In this document: positions 52,828 through 64,000 of the stretch, piece by piece
Layout: each line of letters opens with the position of its first letter
Numbering within the stretch: the stretch's first letter is position 1
Assembly (NCBI GenBank): GCA_009741485.1
Contig: CM019220.1
Coordinates: forward strand, 2,273,292 to 2,337,291
Length of the DNA stretch: 64,000 bases
Origin: Malurus cyaneus samueli
Taxonomy: Eukaryota > Chordata > Aves > Passeriformes > Maluridae
Direction of reading: 5' to 3'
Notes under the pieces: model-generated
What the model was told of the DNA's origin: nothing
The model's input: only the letters and a program-made list of their open reading frames with translations
The model's database searches: none
Position numbers and translations under genes: made by a program

Positions 52828-55178
52828 TCTCTGCAGTTGTGCAAAATGAGTAGTCTTTTGTGGTTTTAAAACACAAAATGTGTAAACCTGAAAATTGGGG
52901 AAGATTTGAGTTTTTAGTTTGCCAGAACTTATTAAAATAATGGAAAACCAGTCATTGTTTTACTTTATTCAAGCACATCTTGATACAAACCTTATTTAAG
53001 GCAAACTCTCAGTATTTTGGTGAGTCTGTGCTGTGCTGAGTTTGGTTCCCTTTCTGTGGGATAAATCAGCCTGGTTTGCAGTGAGATCCATCTATTCATG
53101 ATGGTGACTGCTTGCTGTGTGCCATCCTGGATCCAAGCTGACACCAGGAGATGTGAAATAACAATACTCAAAGCTTGTTGTCCAAATTTGCTGTTGAAGA
53201 GTAGCTCCGTGTCGCCCTAGGACTTCTCCATGCTGCTACAACCCCTTGGCCATATTGTGTTGTTCATGCCAAGCATTTGACATGTTTGGCTTCTCTCCAA
53301 AGCTGGACAGATAAGATACCAAATTAAATCAATTTGCAGCCTTTAACCAATAAATAATGCTGTTTAAATGTTGCCTAATTGAGTATAGCATCAGTTTTGC
53401 AAGCATTTTTCTTTAAAAATGTCTTTTCATTATACATCACTGCATCCTGTGTGTTTACCTGTGGTGAATTTGTTGCCTTCAGTCACTATGTCCTTCTTTT
53501 ATCTGGCTTCCAACTTTTTCTTTTCTCCATCACAGCACCTATTTGAGCAGAGTTAGTCTGTCCATCTTTAACAAACCATCCAGCAGCAGCTACTTTTCAC
53601 TTGTGGGTTACTCTGGTTTGCTTATTCTCTGCTCTAATAAAATTCCTTTGCTTCATTATTTGTTGCTGATGAAATTTGAGCGAGGAGGACGATGTGGATT
53701 CACAGTTTCTCCTTCCCCCCATCACCACAGCTCTGACTGCTCGGTCCTGACCTCTCCCTTCGTGGGAACAGAGAGGCCGATGTAGCCCATGGTGAACAAT
53801 CTGGCCACTAAAGTAAAAATGTGCATCTGTCAGTAATTAATTGAAGCCAAATTTAATTACAAATCAGGGAAAAAAATAGTACCACACACACTTAATAAAA
53901 TTCAAGAAGCTTTAGTGTTGTTGCCTAAAAAGCAAAGCAGTCCAAACAGAAAGACCCATCTCAAAAGTCTGCACTGTGAGAGTCTCTTTCAAGCTTATTT
54001 CTTGATGGTAAATAGAAAATGAGTTTTGATTCACTGTTTTCATATAATTTTTGATATATTTTTTGAGTTAAAGGTGATTGAAATAGTGGTGTTTGAGACT
54101 GGTTCTTAATCAATTCTGTTAGCTGAGAATCTGGCTGAAATTTTGAGATTTGCTTCCATTACATAAATACACTCATCAGTTTGTGTAAGGAGGAATTGAG
54201 AGTGAACCCCAGTAATTTGCAAATTAAAAAAAAAAAAAAAGCATTTATGTGACTTCTTGAATTTTTGAAATTGTGTATTTTAAAACAAAAATATATAAAA
54301 AGAAAAGATTGGCAGTATGAGTTGAAACCAAGCTATTCCTTCCTGCTGTATTTTAGCATACGAGACAACTCCCAAATCCTAAATATTGAACTGGTAGCAG
54401 CCATGAATATTTATCACTGTGTGCTGTATGTACATATAGCAATTACAGCAAGAGGAAAAAAATGTTTTTCTTTACAATTAATATTTGTAAACGTTTATGA
54501 AAGTACATAGAAATAAATAAGACAAACACATGGCCTAATTAAGATGAAAGGCATGACAACCCTTGTGATTTGTTCTGAAAAATAAAGACCATTAAAATAG
54601 TAAGACTTAATTATTTCTGTAAACATTGCAAATTATCTTTATCTACAAAAACCTTAATTTATGAGTTAAAATATCTATAAGCATTTTTTGACATTTGTAC
54701 ATTCCATGTCAAAAAATTATTGTTAATTTATTATTTATTATACTGTCTACTGTCACATATTACCACTTATTAGTATTTATTGTTCAGAAATTCAGCATCG
54801 TCTATTGTGTAATGGGAAAAGGAAAAGCATTTTATATGTGCTTGTAATTTGTGTATTCTTGGGCTAGTGATAAAAATGCAACTTCTGTAAGTTGGTCATA
54901 TAAAAATGTGTGTAATAACAAACAAAAATAACCGGCCTGTTAAACATTGCAGGCATTAATGCTATTTTATTCGCAGTTTATGTTTGATAGATACCTTAAA
55001 GCCAAATCCATGGACTTGGCTAATTGCTGGGTTGAAATCAAGGAAAACTGTGTGGTGGAGGAGCCAAAGGCACCAGGTTTGATCATGGGGAGCTTGGAGC
55101 CTCCATCATCCTTGGAGCTCTTGTTTCTCCAGGTGGGTGTGTCAGTGGTCAGAGCTCTTGGCTGGTGGTGCAATCCAC

Positions 55179-55361
55179 AAACAGAATCACTCTGTGGTTT
55201 GGGCTGAAAGGGACCTTAAAGCTCATCCCATTCCACCCCTGCCATGGCAGGGACACCTTCCACTGTCCCAGGCTGCTCCAAATCCCATCCAACCTGGCTT
55301 TGGGCACCTTCAGGATGCCCAGACAAAGCTTCTGTGGGCACCCTGTGCCAGGGCGTCACTC
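55179..55361 (-). mobile_element. CR1 3' fragment
   Basis: ACAGAATCACTCTGTGG, GAAAGGGACCTTAAAGCTC, GACACCTTCCACTGTCCCAG and GGGCACCCTGTGCCAGGGC in minus-strand CR1 order, with a short internal deletion. Confidence 0.9.
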
Positions 55362-58086
55362 GTTCAATCAGTGCTGTCTACTGAAAAGTATTTTTTAATA
55401 CCCATTTTCTCTAAAAGGTTCATATTTGTAGCCATATCCAAATTTTAGTCTGTTTTTTATTGTAATACTGCTCCTGGAGGAGGAAGAGTGCTCGTAGCTC
55501 TTTTCTGGACTGCCAGATCTTGAATCATAAGCTCATTTTACTGTGAATGTGGTTGTTATGCAGCAGAGAATTATGGCTTTGGATTTCATTTGCAGAGCAG
55601 CAAAGTCCCTGCTGCTGGTGCAGGATTGTATCCTACAGCAATCCCCCTTTTGCAGAGAGACCTGGGTTACCTGTATTGCCACACAAATATTGACCACATT
55701 TCTCTGTCCTTTGTGCTGGCAGAGCTTCTGCCACACTGAGGGAATATTCCCCTACAAATCAGGTGCTGTTATAAACTCGCTTTGTTCTATAAGCCTGGTG
55801 GATTGGAGAGTTCAGCTTCCATATCCATAGATACATAAATATGCCCTGTGTGGTCTCCCAAGGGGAAGGCAAAATGTGTTTTTAGTTAAGTTGCATGGGA
55901 ATTTAATTGAAAGATTTAGGGCAATGCCATAAAAGAGTAAATCATGGCTGCGTGACACAAAGAAGATTTATAAAGCCAAATAAAAATACTTTAGCACCTT
56001 CACTATTACAATTTGCTTGATATAAGTGGAAACCTGTATTAGTCATTTTGTCTGCTGGTAATTTAAAAAAAAAGAAAAAAGGCTTTTATATTTTACTGAT
56101 TTCCAGTCCTTTGGGGTGAAATAATGGGGAAGACAGTAGCAAAGGGCAGAGAATTCTGTGGATGTGTTGCGTCTCTGAACCTGCAAGCACCCTCAGCTTC
56201 CTTCCCAGGAATATTTATATTAGTTAAGCACATGCTCAACTAATTTCACACAAGTAGCTCCTCGGAAGGACTGTGAACTGATTCAGATGAAGCATGAGTG
56301 TGGCTTTAGACTGCAGCCTGTGTGTGCATGGTGGCCCTGAAATTTGGCCAGTCTCCAAGGCAGCGGGGCCACTGCACGTGGGATGGTCCTCCTCAGCACA
56401 AGAAGGTCACTTGTCACACAGCAAAATGCTCGGGGATGTTTCAGAGAGGAGAGCTGGGGCAGAGCTTTAGGAATGTGACCTTCAGCACAGGTTTAGTGAG
56501 GATTCACACACTGTGTTTATTGGAGAGCACTGTATATATTAAATGCTGCAGCGTTGATAGGTCTGGATAAGGACACCATAATAGCGGTTGAATTGTAGGG
56601 GGTTTTGCGAGATGGTAAGTTAATGATGTAGCTGTTAATTTGAATTTAGCAGACGTTTTAAATATAGGTTTCTCTTACAGAGACAAAAGTTGCAATTTAA
56701 AGCTCTTTGGTGGTCTAAAAACAGCTTAATTCTCTAGTAGCATGGTAATAAGTACTAATCCAGCTTATACAGTGATTGTAGTATGTCATGTTTGTGAAAG
56801 ATTGCCTAACTCTGCTTTCTCTGGGTTTTATGTTAATTTTTTTAAATTAAACATAAAACCTTATAACATCTTTATGCTGAGATAAACTGTTCAATTTAAC
56901 TTGTGCTCAAGCAGCAGCTGTCAGGAATTATCATGTTTTGAGCGTTCTTGCCATCACCTTGTGTCTCTACCTCCCGGATACACTCTGTGGGATGATAAAG
57001 CTCACCTTGTTAGGATTTATTACTTAAATAATAACCCGAGGTAAAATGAAAGTTGATGTCACACGGAATGACAACTGACATATATTTATGTCGCACGTTC
57101 CATTATAATAAACTTTCCTTTCTTCCCCTTGTAATAGGTGTTAAATGGAAATACTCTCCAGCATATCCTCCAGTGCCCTGCGTGAGTCCATTAGCCACGA
57201 ACGCGGCTGCTCTGTGGGCATGTTCACGGGGACTCGTGCTGTCAGGTGTTATTTAAGCTTGTAAAGCCAGGGAAATTGGTTAGTGCTGGTAGTTAGCAGC
57301 TTCTATGCCAGTCAAGGAACAGCCACGAGAGCCTCTCAGAGTCGGGATAGATTCTGGAGCTGCTGGTTTTATTTTTATTTTTTTTTCTGTGCTGTAAGAG
57401 GCATAGGCAATGTCATTTCAGGCTCTAAATCTGAAATTGCTAGCCATCACCACAGCTTTCTCTTGACACCAAGATCATTGTGCTGAGCTGGGCAGGGATA
57501 AGCGATCTGCTTGTTAATTGAGTCTTATCACTTTCTATTTACAGGAGAAAATTTAGATCTACCTATTGCAAGCTTTCCAAGTTTTCAGCCTTTGTTGCCA
57601 TGCTAGAATCCAGGCTCCTGCATGCTCTGATGATGCTGTTGAAGTGCTCCAGTTTGCCTAAGCCAATACTGCAGACACTGTTTTCTTTGCCTGTGGCTAT
57701 AACCATCTTTTTTTATTTTTTGTCTTCTCCTAATTATCCCATTGTTGGTCTGAGCAAGTTTAGATGCTTCAGAGTGAAATGGTTTTGTCCAGGCTTAATT
57801 CTTGGATCTCTTCTCATTGTGCTTCCTGTTGCCCTTTTCTCTCCATTCAGCATGTTAACGTTGGCACCTTCACTGTCTCCACTTCCATCCTCTCTCTCTG
57901 TGCTTCTTCCCATGGTTTCAGTCCTAATGTGCTTTCTCTTTTTCCTCCTCTCTTCTTTAAACTCAGCAAGTTCATCAGTACAATCCTGTATCAGTTCAGT
58001 TTTCTTCCCTAATTCAGGGCAGAAAAGGGTTTCCTGAAAAATCCATAAAGGAAAAGATAAACCAAAATGCAATCCAGAAATGGAGT

Positions 58087-58349
58087 TGTAGAATGGTTTG
58101 GGGTGGAAGAGACCTTAAAACTCATCTTGTTCTAATCCCCTGCCATGTCAGGGACACCTTCCACTATCCCAGGGTGCTCCAAGCCCTGTCCAGCCTGGCC
58201 TTGGACACTTCCAGGGATCCAGGGGCAGCCACAGCTTCTCTGGGCACCCTGTGCCAGGGCCACTCTACCCTCCCAGGGAAAAATGTCTTCATTTATCTAA
58301 TGTCAATGATCCTTTTTCAGTATGAAGCTATCCCCCTTGTCCTGTCAAT
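58087..58349 (-). mobile_element. CR1 3' fragment
   Basis: GTAGAATGGTTTGGGGTGG, GACACCTTCCACTATCCCAG, GGATCCAGGGGCAGCC and GAAGCTATCCCCCTTGTCC. About 260 bp and relatively little diverged. Confidence 0.92.
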
Positions 58350-59825
58350 AGCCAAAGTTTTTCCAAGCAGCTATTTAATCTCATTTTTGCAGGTTTTGGG
58401 ATATGTTTTCCCCAGTTTACATTTTTCTTTGTCACTCTAGTGCTGAGCTTGCCGCCGTCCCTGAGCAGGGATTTCACATCGCCCCAGGAAGCTTTTCCTG
58501 CTCTGCTTTGAGCCTGGCACCCAGGTCATTATGAGGTCCAGAGGTCGTTACTCATGGTGACAAATAAGTAATGGCTTACCTAAAACTATTTTTTCCTCCT
58601 AGTAAGGCTCGTAATAAACCTGAGCTCATACCTTAATTGGCATTCTGTGTGACAGGCCCTTTAGAACCATCAAATATTTGATGAACAAGGCAATAACAGT
58701 CATCTCTTACTTTGGTAAGCCTTTCAGATCAGCATTGACTCAGGTTGATGAAGATGGATACAGGATCTGTGCCCTAGGAAGTGTTTGTTCTGTAGATACA
58801 GGTTATCTGAGAAGGGTGTAAGTTAGCAGAGATATGATATATATGATCTAGATGGATGTTTGGGGAAGTTCATGAGTTTTGAGGTTGACAGCCAGAGTCA
58901 GAAGTTTATCATATCAGTGATGTCAGTTTGGCAGTAATCTTGAACACAAGTTCATGTAAAAATAGGAAGAATAGGAATAAAAATTTAAAAAAAAAAACTT
59001 AGGAAAAAATAGCAAATACTTTAAAAGAATAAAATATTGTACAAATCAGTTGTGAATCTGAACCACTAAAATGGTGGATAACAAAAAAAAAATCAGAAAC
59101 AGGCTGTGTGAAAAATTAGTTTATTAAACTTAATGTTCTATGTGCAAGAAATACCTGATCTCAGTGTTTTTTTTTTAATCCCTTCTGCTAAGAAATATGG
59201 AACACAAATATCTGAGGCTCTGCAGCTCTCTGCAGGTTCAGGAGATTCACTTTGCTTGGAAGCAGTGCTAGCCAGGGGCCAGGAGATGCTCACAAGCTTT
59301 TGGTGAAATGCAGGCAAATCTGCCACTGGTTACAGTAGGGTCAGGATTTTATATTACACATTTAAATACATTCATTTTCTGATAGCCTGGGAAGTTACAC
59401 AAGGCTAAGATAGCAGCTTGTTAGTGTTGTTTGTGCCTACTTTATCTAATTGAGGGATGTGTGCAGTGTTGTGGACTGTGGAATAGCAGGAGTGCAGCGG
59501 CAGGACTGGGGTGCAAGGGTAGAAACAACATTTCATTATAGAGGCTACCTAATAAAAATGTGAAAATAAAACAGAAAAAGGGTGGGAAAGAAAAAAAAAA
59601 GAAAAGCAGACCATACTAGATAAGTGCACTGCATAAATCAAAAGGGTTTATGTCATAACATGAACATGTGCCATTCCTGCTCATATATTGAATTTCAGTA
59701 GTCGGTTGCATAAAGAAGTAAAGTGTAATGAAACTGGCAAGCAAAGTATTCCCTAGTCAGCCTTATCTTTGTTCCATTTGTCCTTCAGATACAGCTTTTC
59801 TTGCCTTTTTCAATAAAATCCATCC

Positions 59826-59849
59826 AGCTTATTTTTTTTTTTTTTTTTA
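59826..59849 (+). repeat. Poly-T tract
   Basis: A long T run following CAGCTTA, within the first coding intron. Other T runs of similar kind lie near 32853, 35491, 44739, 47536 and 47978. Confidence 0.85.
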
Positions 59850-60009
59850 TTTTGCATCTCTCTGTAACTGAGCTGGGAAGACCAATGAGATTCGGTGCTT
59901 TTCTAGTTGGGTTCTTAGCAGCTGCTTTTTAAGAGATCAAAACTTGAATGCTGCTACATGGTATTAAGGCTTAGCTATTGATGTGTCCCTATAGGGGTTA
60001 TGTTTTTCT

Positions 60010-60038
60010 GGGGGGGGAGTGGGGAGCAGGGGAAGGGG
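60010..60038 (+). promoter_or_regulatory. GTDC1: Putative G-quadruplex-forming run near the GTDC1 exon at 60093
   Basis: Four or more G tracts (8, 4, 4 and 4 G) are separated by AGT, AGCA and AA. They lie on the transcribed-sense strand about 55 bases before the splice acceptor. This fits the usual quadruplex pattern with short loops, so it could form in the pre-mRNA. A functional role is inference. Confidence 0.5.
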
Positions 60039-60092
60039 TGACCCCTGTGAGTGTGCTCGCCCACAGTAGACACTGCTCTCCTTGTTTTCCAG

Positions 60093-60260
60093 GATCCTCT
60101 TTGCAAGCTCAGTGCTTAACCTGGCTGAACTCACTGCCCTCCGCCCTGACCTTGGCAAATTGAAAAAGGTCCTCTACTTCCATGAGAACCAATTGGCATA
60201 TCCTGTCCAGAAATGCCAGGAAAGGGATTTTCAGTATGGATACAACCAGGTTCTTTCATG
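60093..60260 (+). CDS. GTDC1: GTDC1 (QTMAN) second coding exon, residues 61-116 plus part of 117
   Basis: This 168-bp exon completes the split Arg codon from 28784 and encodes RILFASSVLNLAEL, then LRPDLGKLKKVLYFHENQ and the CQERDFQYGYNQ stretch, ending inside a Cys codon. The HENQ motif at residues 91-94 is strongly conserved in GTDC1 proteins, as recalled from the family, and lies in the N-terminal Rossmann-like half. The acceptor is TTTTCCAG at 60085-60092, preceded by a pyrimidine-rich tract. The donor is GTACGT from 60261. Both flanking introns are phase 2 and the length is a multiple of three, so loss of this exon by alternative splicing would keep the frame but remove HENQ. A G-rich run lies about 55 bases upstream. 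Confidence 0.95.
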
Positions 60261-60455
60261 GTACGTGTTGCTCACACTGCTTCTCGTTGTTTAAGGTGTC
60301 CTTCTGTCTGCAGCATTATGACCCCAAGGAGTCCTTCTCCATATACTTCTTTTAATATTAATTATTGAAAATTTTATTTAGTATTGATTATTTTTTTTGT
60401 TAATTATTTTGTATTAATATTTTACAAGACCACGTAGTGACAGGAAAAGGGGTGT

Positions 60456-60658
60456 TCACTTCAAACTGAAAGAGAGTAGGTTCAGATTGAATATACAGAA
60501 GGAATTCTTCCTTGTGAGGGTGGTGAGACCCTGACACAGGTTGCTCTCATTCCTGGAAGTGTCCAAGGCCAGGTTGGACAAGGCTTGGAGCAGCCTGGGA
60601 TAGTGGAAAATTATGATCTTTAAGGCTCCTTCCAACCCAAACCATTCTGTGATTCTAT
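60456..60658 (+). mobile_element. CR1 3' terminal fragment with an internal deletion
   Basis: TTCAAACTGAAAGAGAGTAGG, GGAATTCTTCCTTGTGAGGG, CAAGGCCAGGTTGGAC, CTCCTTCCAACCCAAACC and the terminal ATTCTGTGATTCTAT are present. The stretch between TAGTGGAAA and ATGATCTTTAAGG lacks the usual segment. It lies about 200 bases downstream of the second GTDC1 coding exon. Confidence 0.93.
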
Positions 60659-61681
60659 AAACAATGACTCTGTAGCAAACTGAGCTATCAGCAGAGTCCT
60701 GGGGAGAGCTTGATAACATCAGTGTGGCTGAACCACTCTGCTCTAAAAAATCTCCTCCATTTATTGTATAAAATCCACCTGGGCTGCCATGCTGTACCCA
60801 TTGTTGGTGGGATTTTTGACCTGTGCTTTGGCTGAAAATGATGCTTTGTTTCATGGTTGCTTCACAAAGCTGCAGCTACTCAGCTCGTGCTTGGCCATAG
60901 CTTTTATTGCATCCAGCTGAAATTATGGAGAGGGTTTTAGGGAAATAAACAGAAATTAAAATGTACTGCAGCACTTTTCATGTGAAGAGAGGGCAGTAAA
61001 CATACCAGATAAATCCTTATATTTCTTTCATCTTGTATTCAGAAATTGTGCAGTGCTAAAATACCCAGACGTTTTAAAGGCTGCGGTCCTTTATTGTTGC
61101 TAAAAACAAATGTATTTCTCGAATCTGAGTTAATGAAAGAAGTTAATAACAGCACCACTGAAAAGCTTTGTGGTTAGGCACTGTGCAGACCTAAGTGAAA
61201 CAGCAAAACTCACTTGTTTTAAATGGAAATAAATTCATTTCCATGATCTTCCTCACCTCTCTCTTGCTAGAAGAATTATTAAGAATAGGGCTTGGGCATT
61301 TTAAGGTGCAACTTAAGCTTTTGTGTCTTTATAATCCAAGGCAGTTGATGTTGAAATTTCTCAGTTAATGATCTGTGTATGCTCTGGCCATTCTGCAGCT
61401 GCCTCTGCCACAGTGTTTGCAACATGTTTCCCTTACTGAGCTGTGAAGATGGGAAAATGAAGTGAAAAGATCTTTTGAAAACAGTAGCAGCCATTTTCAG
61501 ATGTTCTAACAAAAAGAAGTGTTTTCTGGCACTGGGAAAGGCATATATTTTTTTGTATATATATTTTGCTTTATTGTGGCAGTTATTTTTCATACATCTG
61601 TTGTAAACTGACAAGCATTTGTCCTGAAAATATGCATTTTAAGTATCTTCTTAGATATAAAAAAAAAAAAAGATTTTTACA

Positions 61682-61836
61682 GATCAGAGAATTGTGGAAT
61701 GGTTTGGGTTGGAAGGGACCTTAAAGACCATCCCATCCCACTCCCTGCCATGGGCAGGGACACCTTCCACTATCCCAGGCTGCTCCAAGCCCTGTCCAAC
61801 CCAGCCTTGGACACTTCCAGGGATCCAGGGGCAATG
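61682..61836 (-). mobile_element. CR1 3' fragment
   Basis: AGAATTGTGGAATGG, GGGTTGGAAGGGACCTTAAAG, GCCATGGGCAGGGACACC and GGACACTTCCAGGGATCCAGG. One of the best-preserved CR1 ends in the window; opposite in orientation to the neighbour at 60456. Confidence 0.93.
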
Positions 61837-63552
61837 GATGCTCCATTCTGTCCCCTTCAGTCTCCACTGTCTTCTTCATGTAGTTACATAATATTAATTT
61901 CCCATTTCTGTTCTGCTGAAACCCCAGTTTAACAGAAAATAGAAGCCATCTCTGTATTATTCTTCACACTCCAGTGGTGACCTGCAAAGACGTGCCATCT
62001 TCTCATCTTCCAGATATGTTAGAAATGGGGAAAATGTACCTTTCCAATTTTACATAGAGGTTTTGGTGATAAAATTAGAGCATTTTGAACCTTCTGGTTG
62101 GTGCTTGGTATTATTAAAAATATAGAATCCTGTTTTTTGTACCTGATGTTTCTGAGGAGTTCATCTTTCGAATTTGCCCCTGGTTTGCAGAGCCTGCAGG
62201 AAGGAGTTAGGGCAGATAAGATTTCATTCACAAGAGAAGCTGGGATGGTGTTGTTGGAGCCTTTTGCACGTGTCAGAGAGCAGCAAAGAAACGTGTCAGG
62301 ATCCTGCCTCATGTCATCTGTAAATCAGTGCAGAAAAGATGACTTCTGTACAAAACTGAGGCCACCAATGGGTTAAAAACCACAGGTGGGGAAGAGGGTG
62401 GGATGCCAGAAATCATTTCAGCTCCTGCAGCCTGCTTGAAAAGGATTATTTCTCTCTAATGTTGGGGTTTTTTTTTTTGCTTTTCCTGCTGACTCCTGCT
62501 GCTTTGGTGAGCAGTGTCAGTTCTCTTTCTTGACCAGACAGCAGAAAGATGCAGAGAGGATGAATGACAGCCTCTCACCTCAAATATACTTTTTACCAGC
62601 CCTGTGACTTATGAACACATGTCCTCAATGTATCTTCTGACCTGTAGGTCTGTATTACAATATATAACATATTGAGAAAACCAACTGGCCATAAAGCATT
62701 TCTTACCTCAGCTAGTGTTGTGTGTATTGGTGTAACTCAGGTTGTGGCAGCACTGCCAGGATAAGCTTCCAAATACTTCAGGTTTTTTATCACTGCTTAT
62801 TTTCTCCAGGCTGAACTCTAAGTGGAGAAATAATACCTACATTATCATTGATGCATCTTCAAATTATTGATCTGATTGATTTTAAAATATAGCTGTAGGG
62901 ATAAAATAATAAATTTACATGCCATTTTTTTTCAAACTTTTTTGGGGAAGGGCCATTGTATGCTATGTATTTTATTTTTATATAATGAATATACTCTTAG
63001 GATTATGTCTGCCTATGTTGAAATAACACTGCATTTCTTTAGTGTCCTGCTGCCTGACACACAGTTAAAGGTGGGTTGACCAAAGGTAAGTTGTCCTTCA
63101 ATAAAAAGAAATTTTTTTTTCTTTTAGAAAGGAAAGAAAAGAAAGGAATTTTCATTTTCTTCCAGCTTTAATTCTGCAAAAGTCAGATTACAGTGGGCCT
63201 TATCTGTTTATAATGCTTCTAAGAGATGATGACAGTAATACTATACTTATCATTTTATGAATAAAACTCCACAGATAGAATAGGGTGTGCTTCTTTAGAT
63301 TAATAATACTAATTTATTTTTAGTTGAAAAAGGTTAACATCTTTTCAAAGAGTGAATCAAGAGAAATTAAGACATTTCTGATTAAGGTACATATGCTGCT
63401 CTTAATTCACGTGAAAAGGCTGATTTTAATTAGCATCCACTTGCACCTTTTGCCTGTTGATGAGAATATGTATCCTATTCCCACTGTCTGTAGAACAATT
63501 CTGTTCCTTTTGTGGCAGCAATATGTTCATTAATCTTCACTGCTTTTTACAG

Positions 63553-63726
63553 TTTGGTTGCTGATGTTGTGGTGTTCAACTCTGCTTTTAATATGGAATC
63601 CTTTCTCAAATCCATTGGAAAATTTATGAAGCTGATTCCTGACCACAGACCTAAGGATTTGGAAAAAATAATCAGACCGAAGTGCCAAGTTCTTTATTTT
63701 CCAGTCAGGTTTCCTGATGTGAGCAG
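63553..63726 (+). CDS. GTDC1: GTDC1 (QTMAN) third coding exon, residues 117-174 plus part of 175
   Basis: This 174-bp exon starts after a TTTTTACAG acceptor. It completes the Cys117 codon and encodes [18 protein letters not shown], then [28 protein letters not shown] and RFPDVS, ending in a phase-2 split codon before donor GTCAGT. VVFNS is the strand-and-loop expected near the end of the N-terminal domain of this GT-B enzyme. The pieces follow the order of vertebrate GTDC1 without a gap. The rest of the protein, including the C-terminal glycosyltransferase half that should bind the nucleotide sugar, must lie beyond base 64000. Recalled vertebrate orthologues are about 450-460 residues, so this window holds roughly the first 38 percent. 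Confidence 0.95.
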
Positions 63727-64000
63727 GTCAGTACATTTTCCACGTCATAAATTGCCTCCAGCCTGTCAAAACTCTGTATTTATGGTGACGTTCTAACTAA
63801 TCAGCTAAAGCATCGTTAATGAATGAGTTTGATAATATGCAAAATCCCCTAATTGATAAATGTATTTCAATAATCAGAGGCTATTGAGGCAGCCGAGCCT
63901 GTCCTCGGTGCCTGTCGTGCAAACTCACATCGTGTTGCAGTGAGATTTTATTCCCTTCTCCCTTCCCTATGTATTTTATGGCTTTCCAGGTAGGCAGGAG
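63727..64000 (+). other. GTDC1: Start of the next GTDC1 intron, cut by the window edge
   Basis: Begins with donor GTCAGT directly after the third coding exon. The fourth coding exon is not present before the window ends. Confidence 0.8.

Larger units (their letters stand above)
28785..60092 (+). other. GTDC1: GTDC1 intron between coding exons 1 and 2 (31.3 kb)
   Basis: Phase-2 GT-AG intron, GTAACC to TTTTCCAG. No further coding exon is needed, because the residues on either side are contiguous in the family. It contains CR1 fragments (33866, 36664, 39687, 52764, 55179, 58087), poly-T and poly-A tracts, a 25-N gap at 50309, a 95-bp duplication around a single N at 46481, and several stretches that look like possible conserved non-coding elements. 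No other gene could be supported on either strand. Confidence 0.85.
60261..63552 (+). other. GTDC1: GTDC1 intron between coding exons 2 and 3 (3.3 kb)
   Basis: Phase-2 intron, GTACGT to TTACAG. It contains one CR1 fragment in each orientation (60456-60658 on +, 61682-61836 on -) and AT-rich sequence. Nothing else was recognised. Confidence 0.88.

Noticed and set aside
57600..58037. 145-codon hydrophobic open frame on the plus strand
   Set aside because: Translation of a pyrimidine-rich stretch gives runs of Leu, Ser and Phe. There is an overlapping frame of similar length on the other strand, and it lies within the GTDC1 intron without any known homologue.
1..64000. Search for tRNA, rRNA, microRNA hairpins, endogenous retrovirus genes, CRISPR-like arrays or bacterial operons
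   Set aside because: Nothing with convincing structure or motifs was found by eye. Regular spacer-repeat arrays and retroviral pol or gag motifs are absent.

Overview
The window is vertebrate nuclear DNA, most likely from a bird. It is AT-rich and almost entirely non-coding. It carries many 3' fragments of CR1 retroposons of the avian type and no recognisable mammalian SINEs. Its only convincing gene shows ordinary GT-AG splicing with long introns. I cannot name the species.

Gene content: three coding exons of one gene on the + strand, at 28603-28784, 60093-60260 and 63553-63726. They join in frame to give the first 174 residues of GTDC1 (glycosyltransferase-like domain-containing 1, also called QTMAN), the enzyme that mannosylates queuosine in cytoplasmic tRNA-Asp. 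The gene starts in this window and continues past its right edge. In other vertebrates ZEB2 lies upstream and ARHGAP15 downstream. The first 28.6 kb should therefore be the ZEB2-GTDC1 interval and/or GTDC1 5' non-coding sequence, but I saw no promoter or upstream exon that I can support.

Layout: 1-14130 is dominated by four apparent assembly duplications. The segment 1-2977 recurs at 4393-7235 with many small deletions. The sequence at 7254-7463 recurs at 7536-7754 across a 25-N gap. The block 11627-14130 appears a second time at 7755-11626 as a corrupted copy about 1.5 times as long, with exact patches separated by apparently random bases. A 95-bp exact repeat split by a single N at 46386-46576 is a further contig-join artefact. 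From 14131 to 28573 is non-coding DNA with CR1 fragments. From 28574 to the end is GTDC1: a 31.3-kb intron, a 3.3-kb intron and the start of a third.

CR1 fragments lie in both orientations throughout. A few non-coding stretches have the look of regulatory elements (tandem octamer sites, homeodomain-site clusters, a G-quadruplex-type run next to an exon), but these are inferences. I found no RNA gene, no CRISPR array and no new multi-gene system. The most unusual signal, the corrupted copy at 7.8-11.6 kb, is best explained as an assembly error and not as biology.
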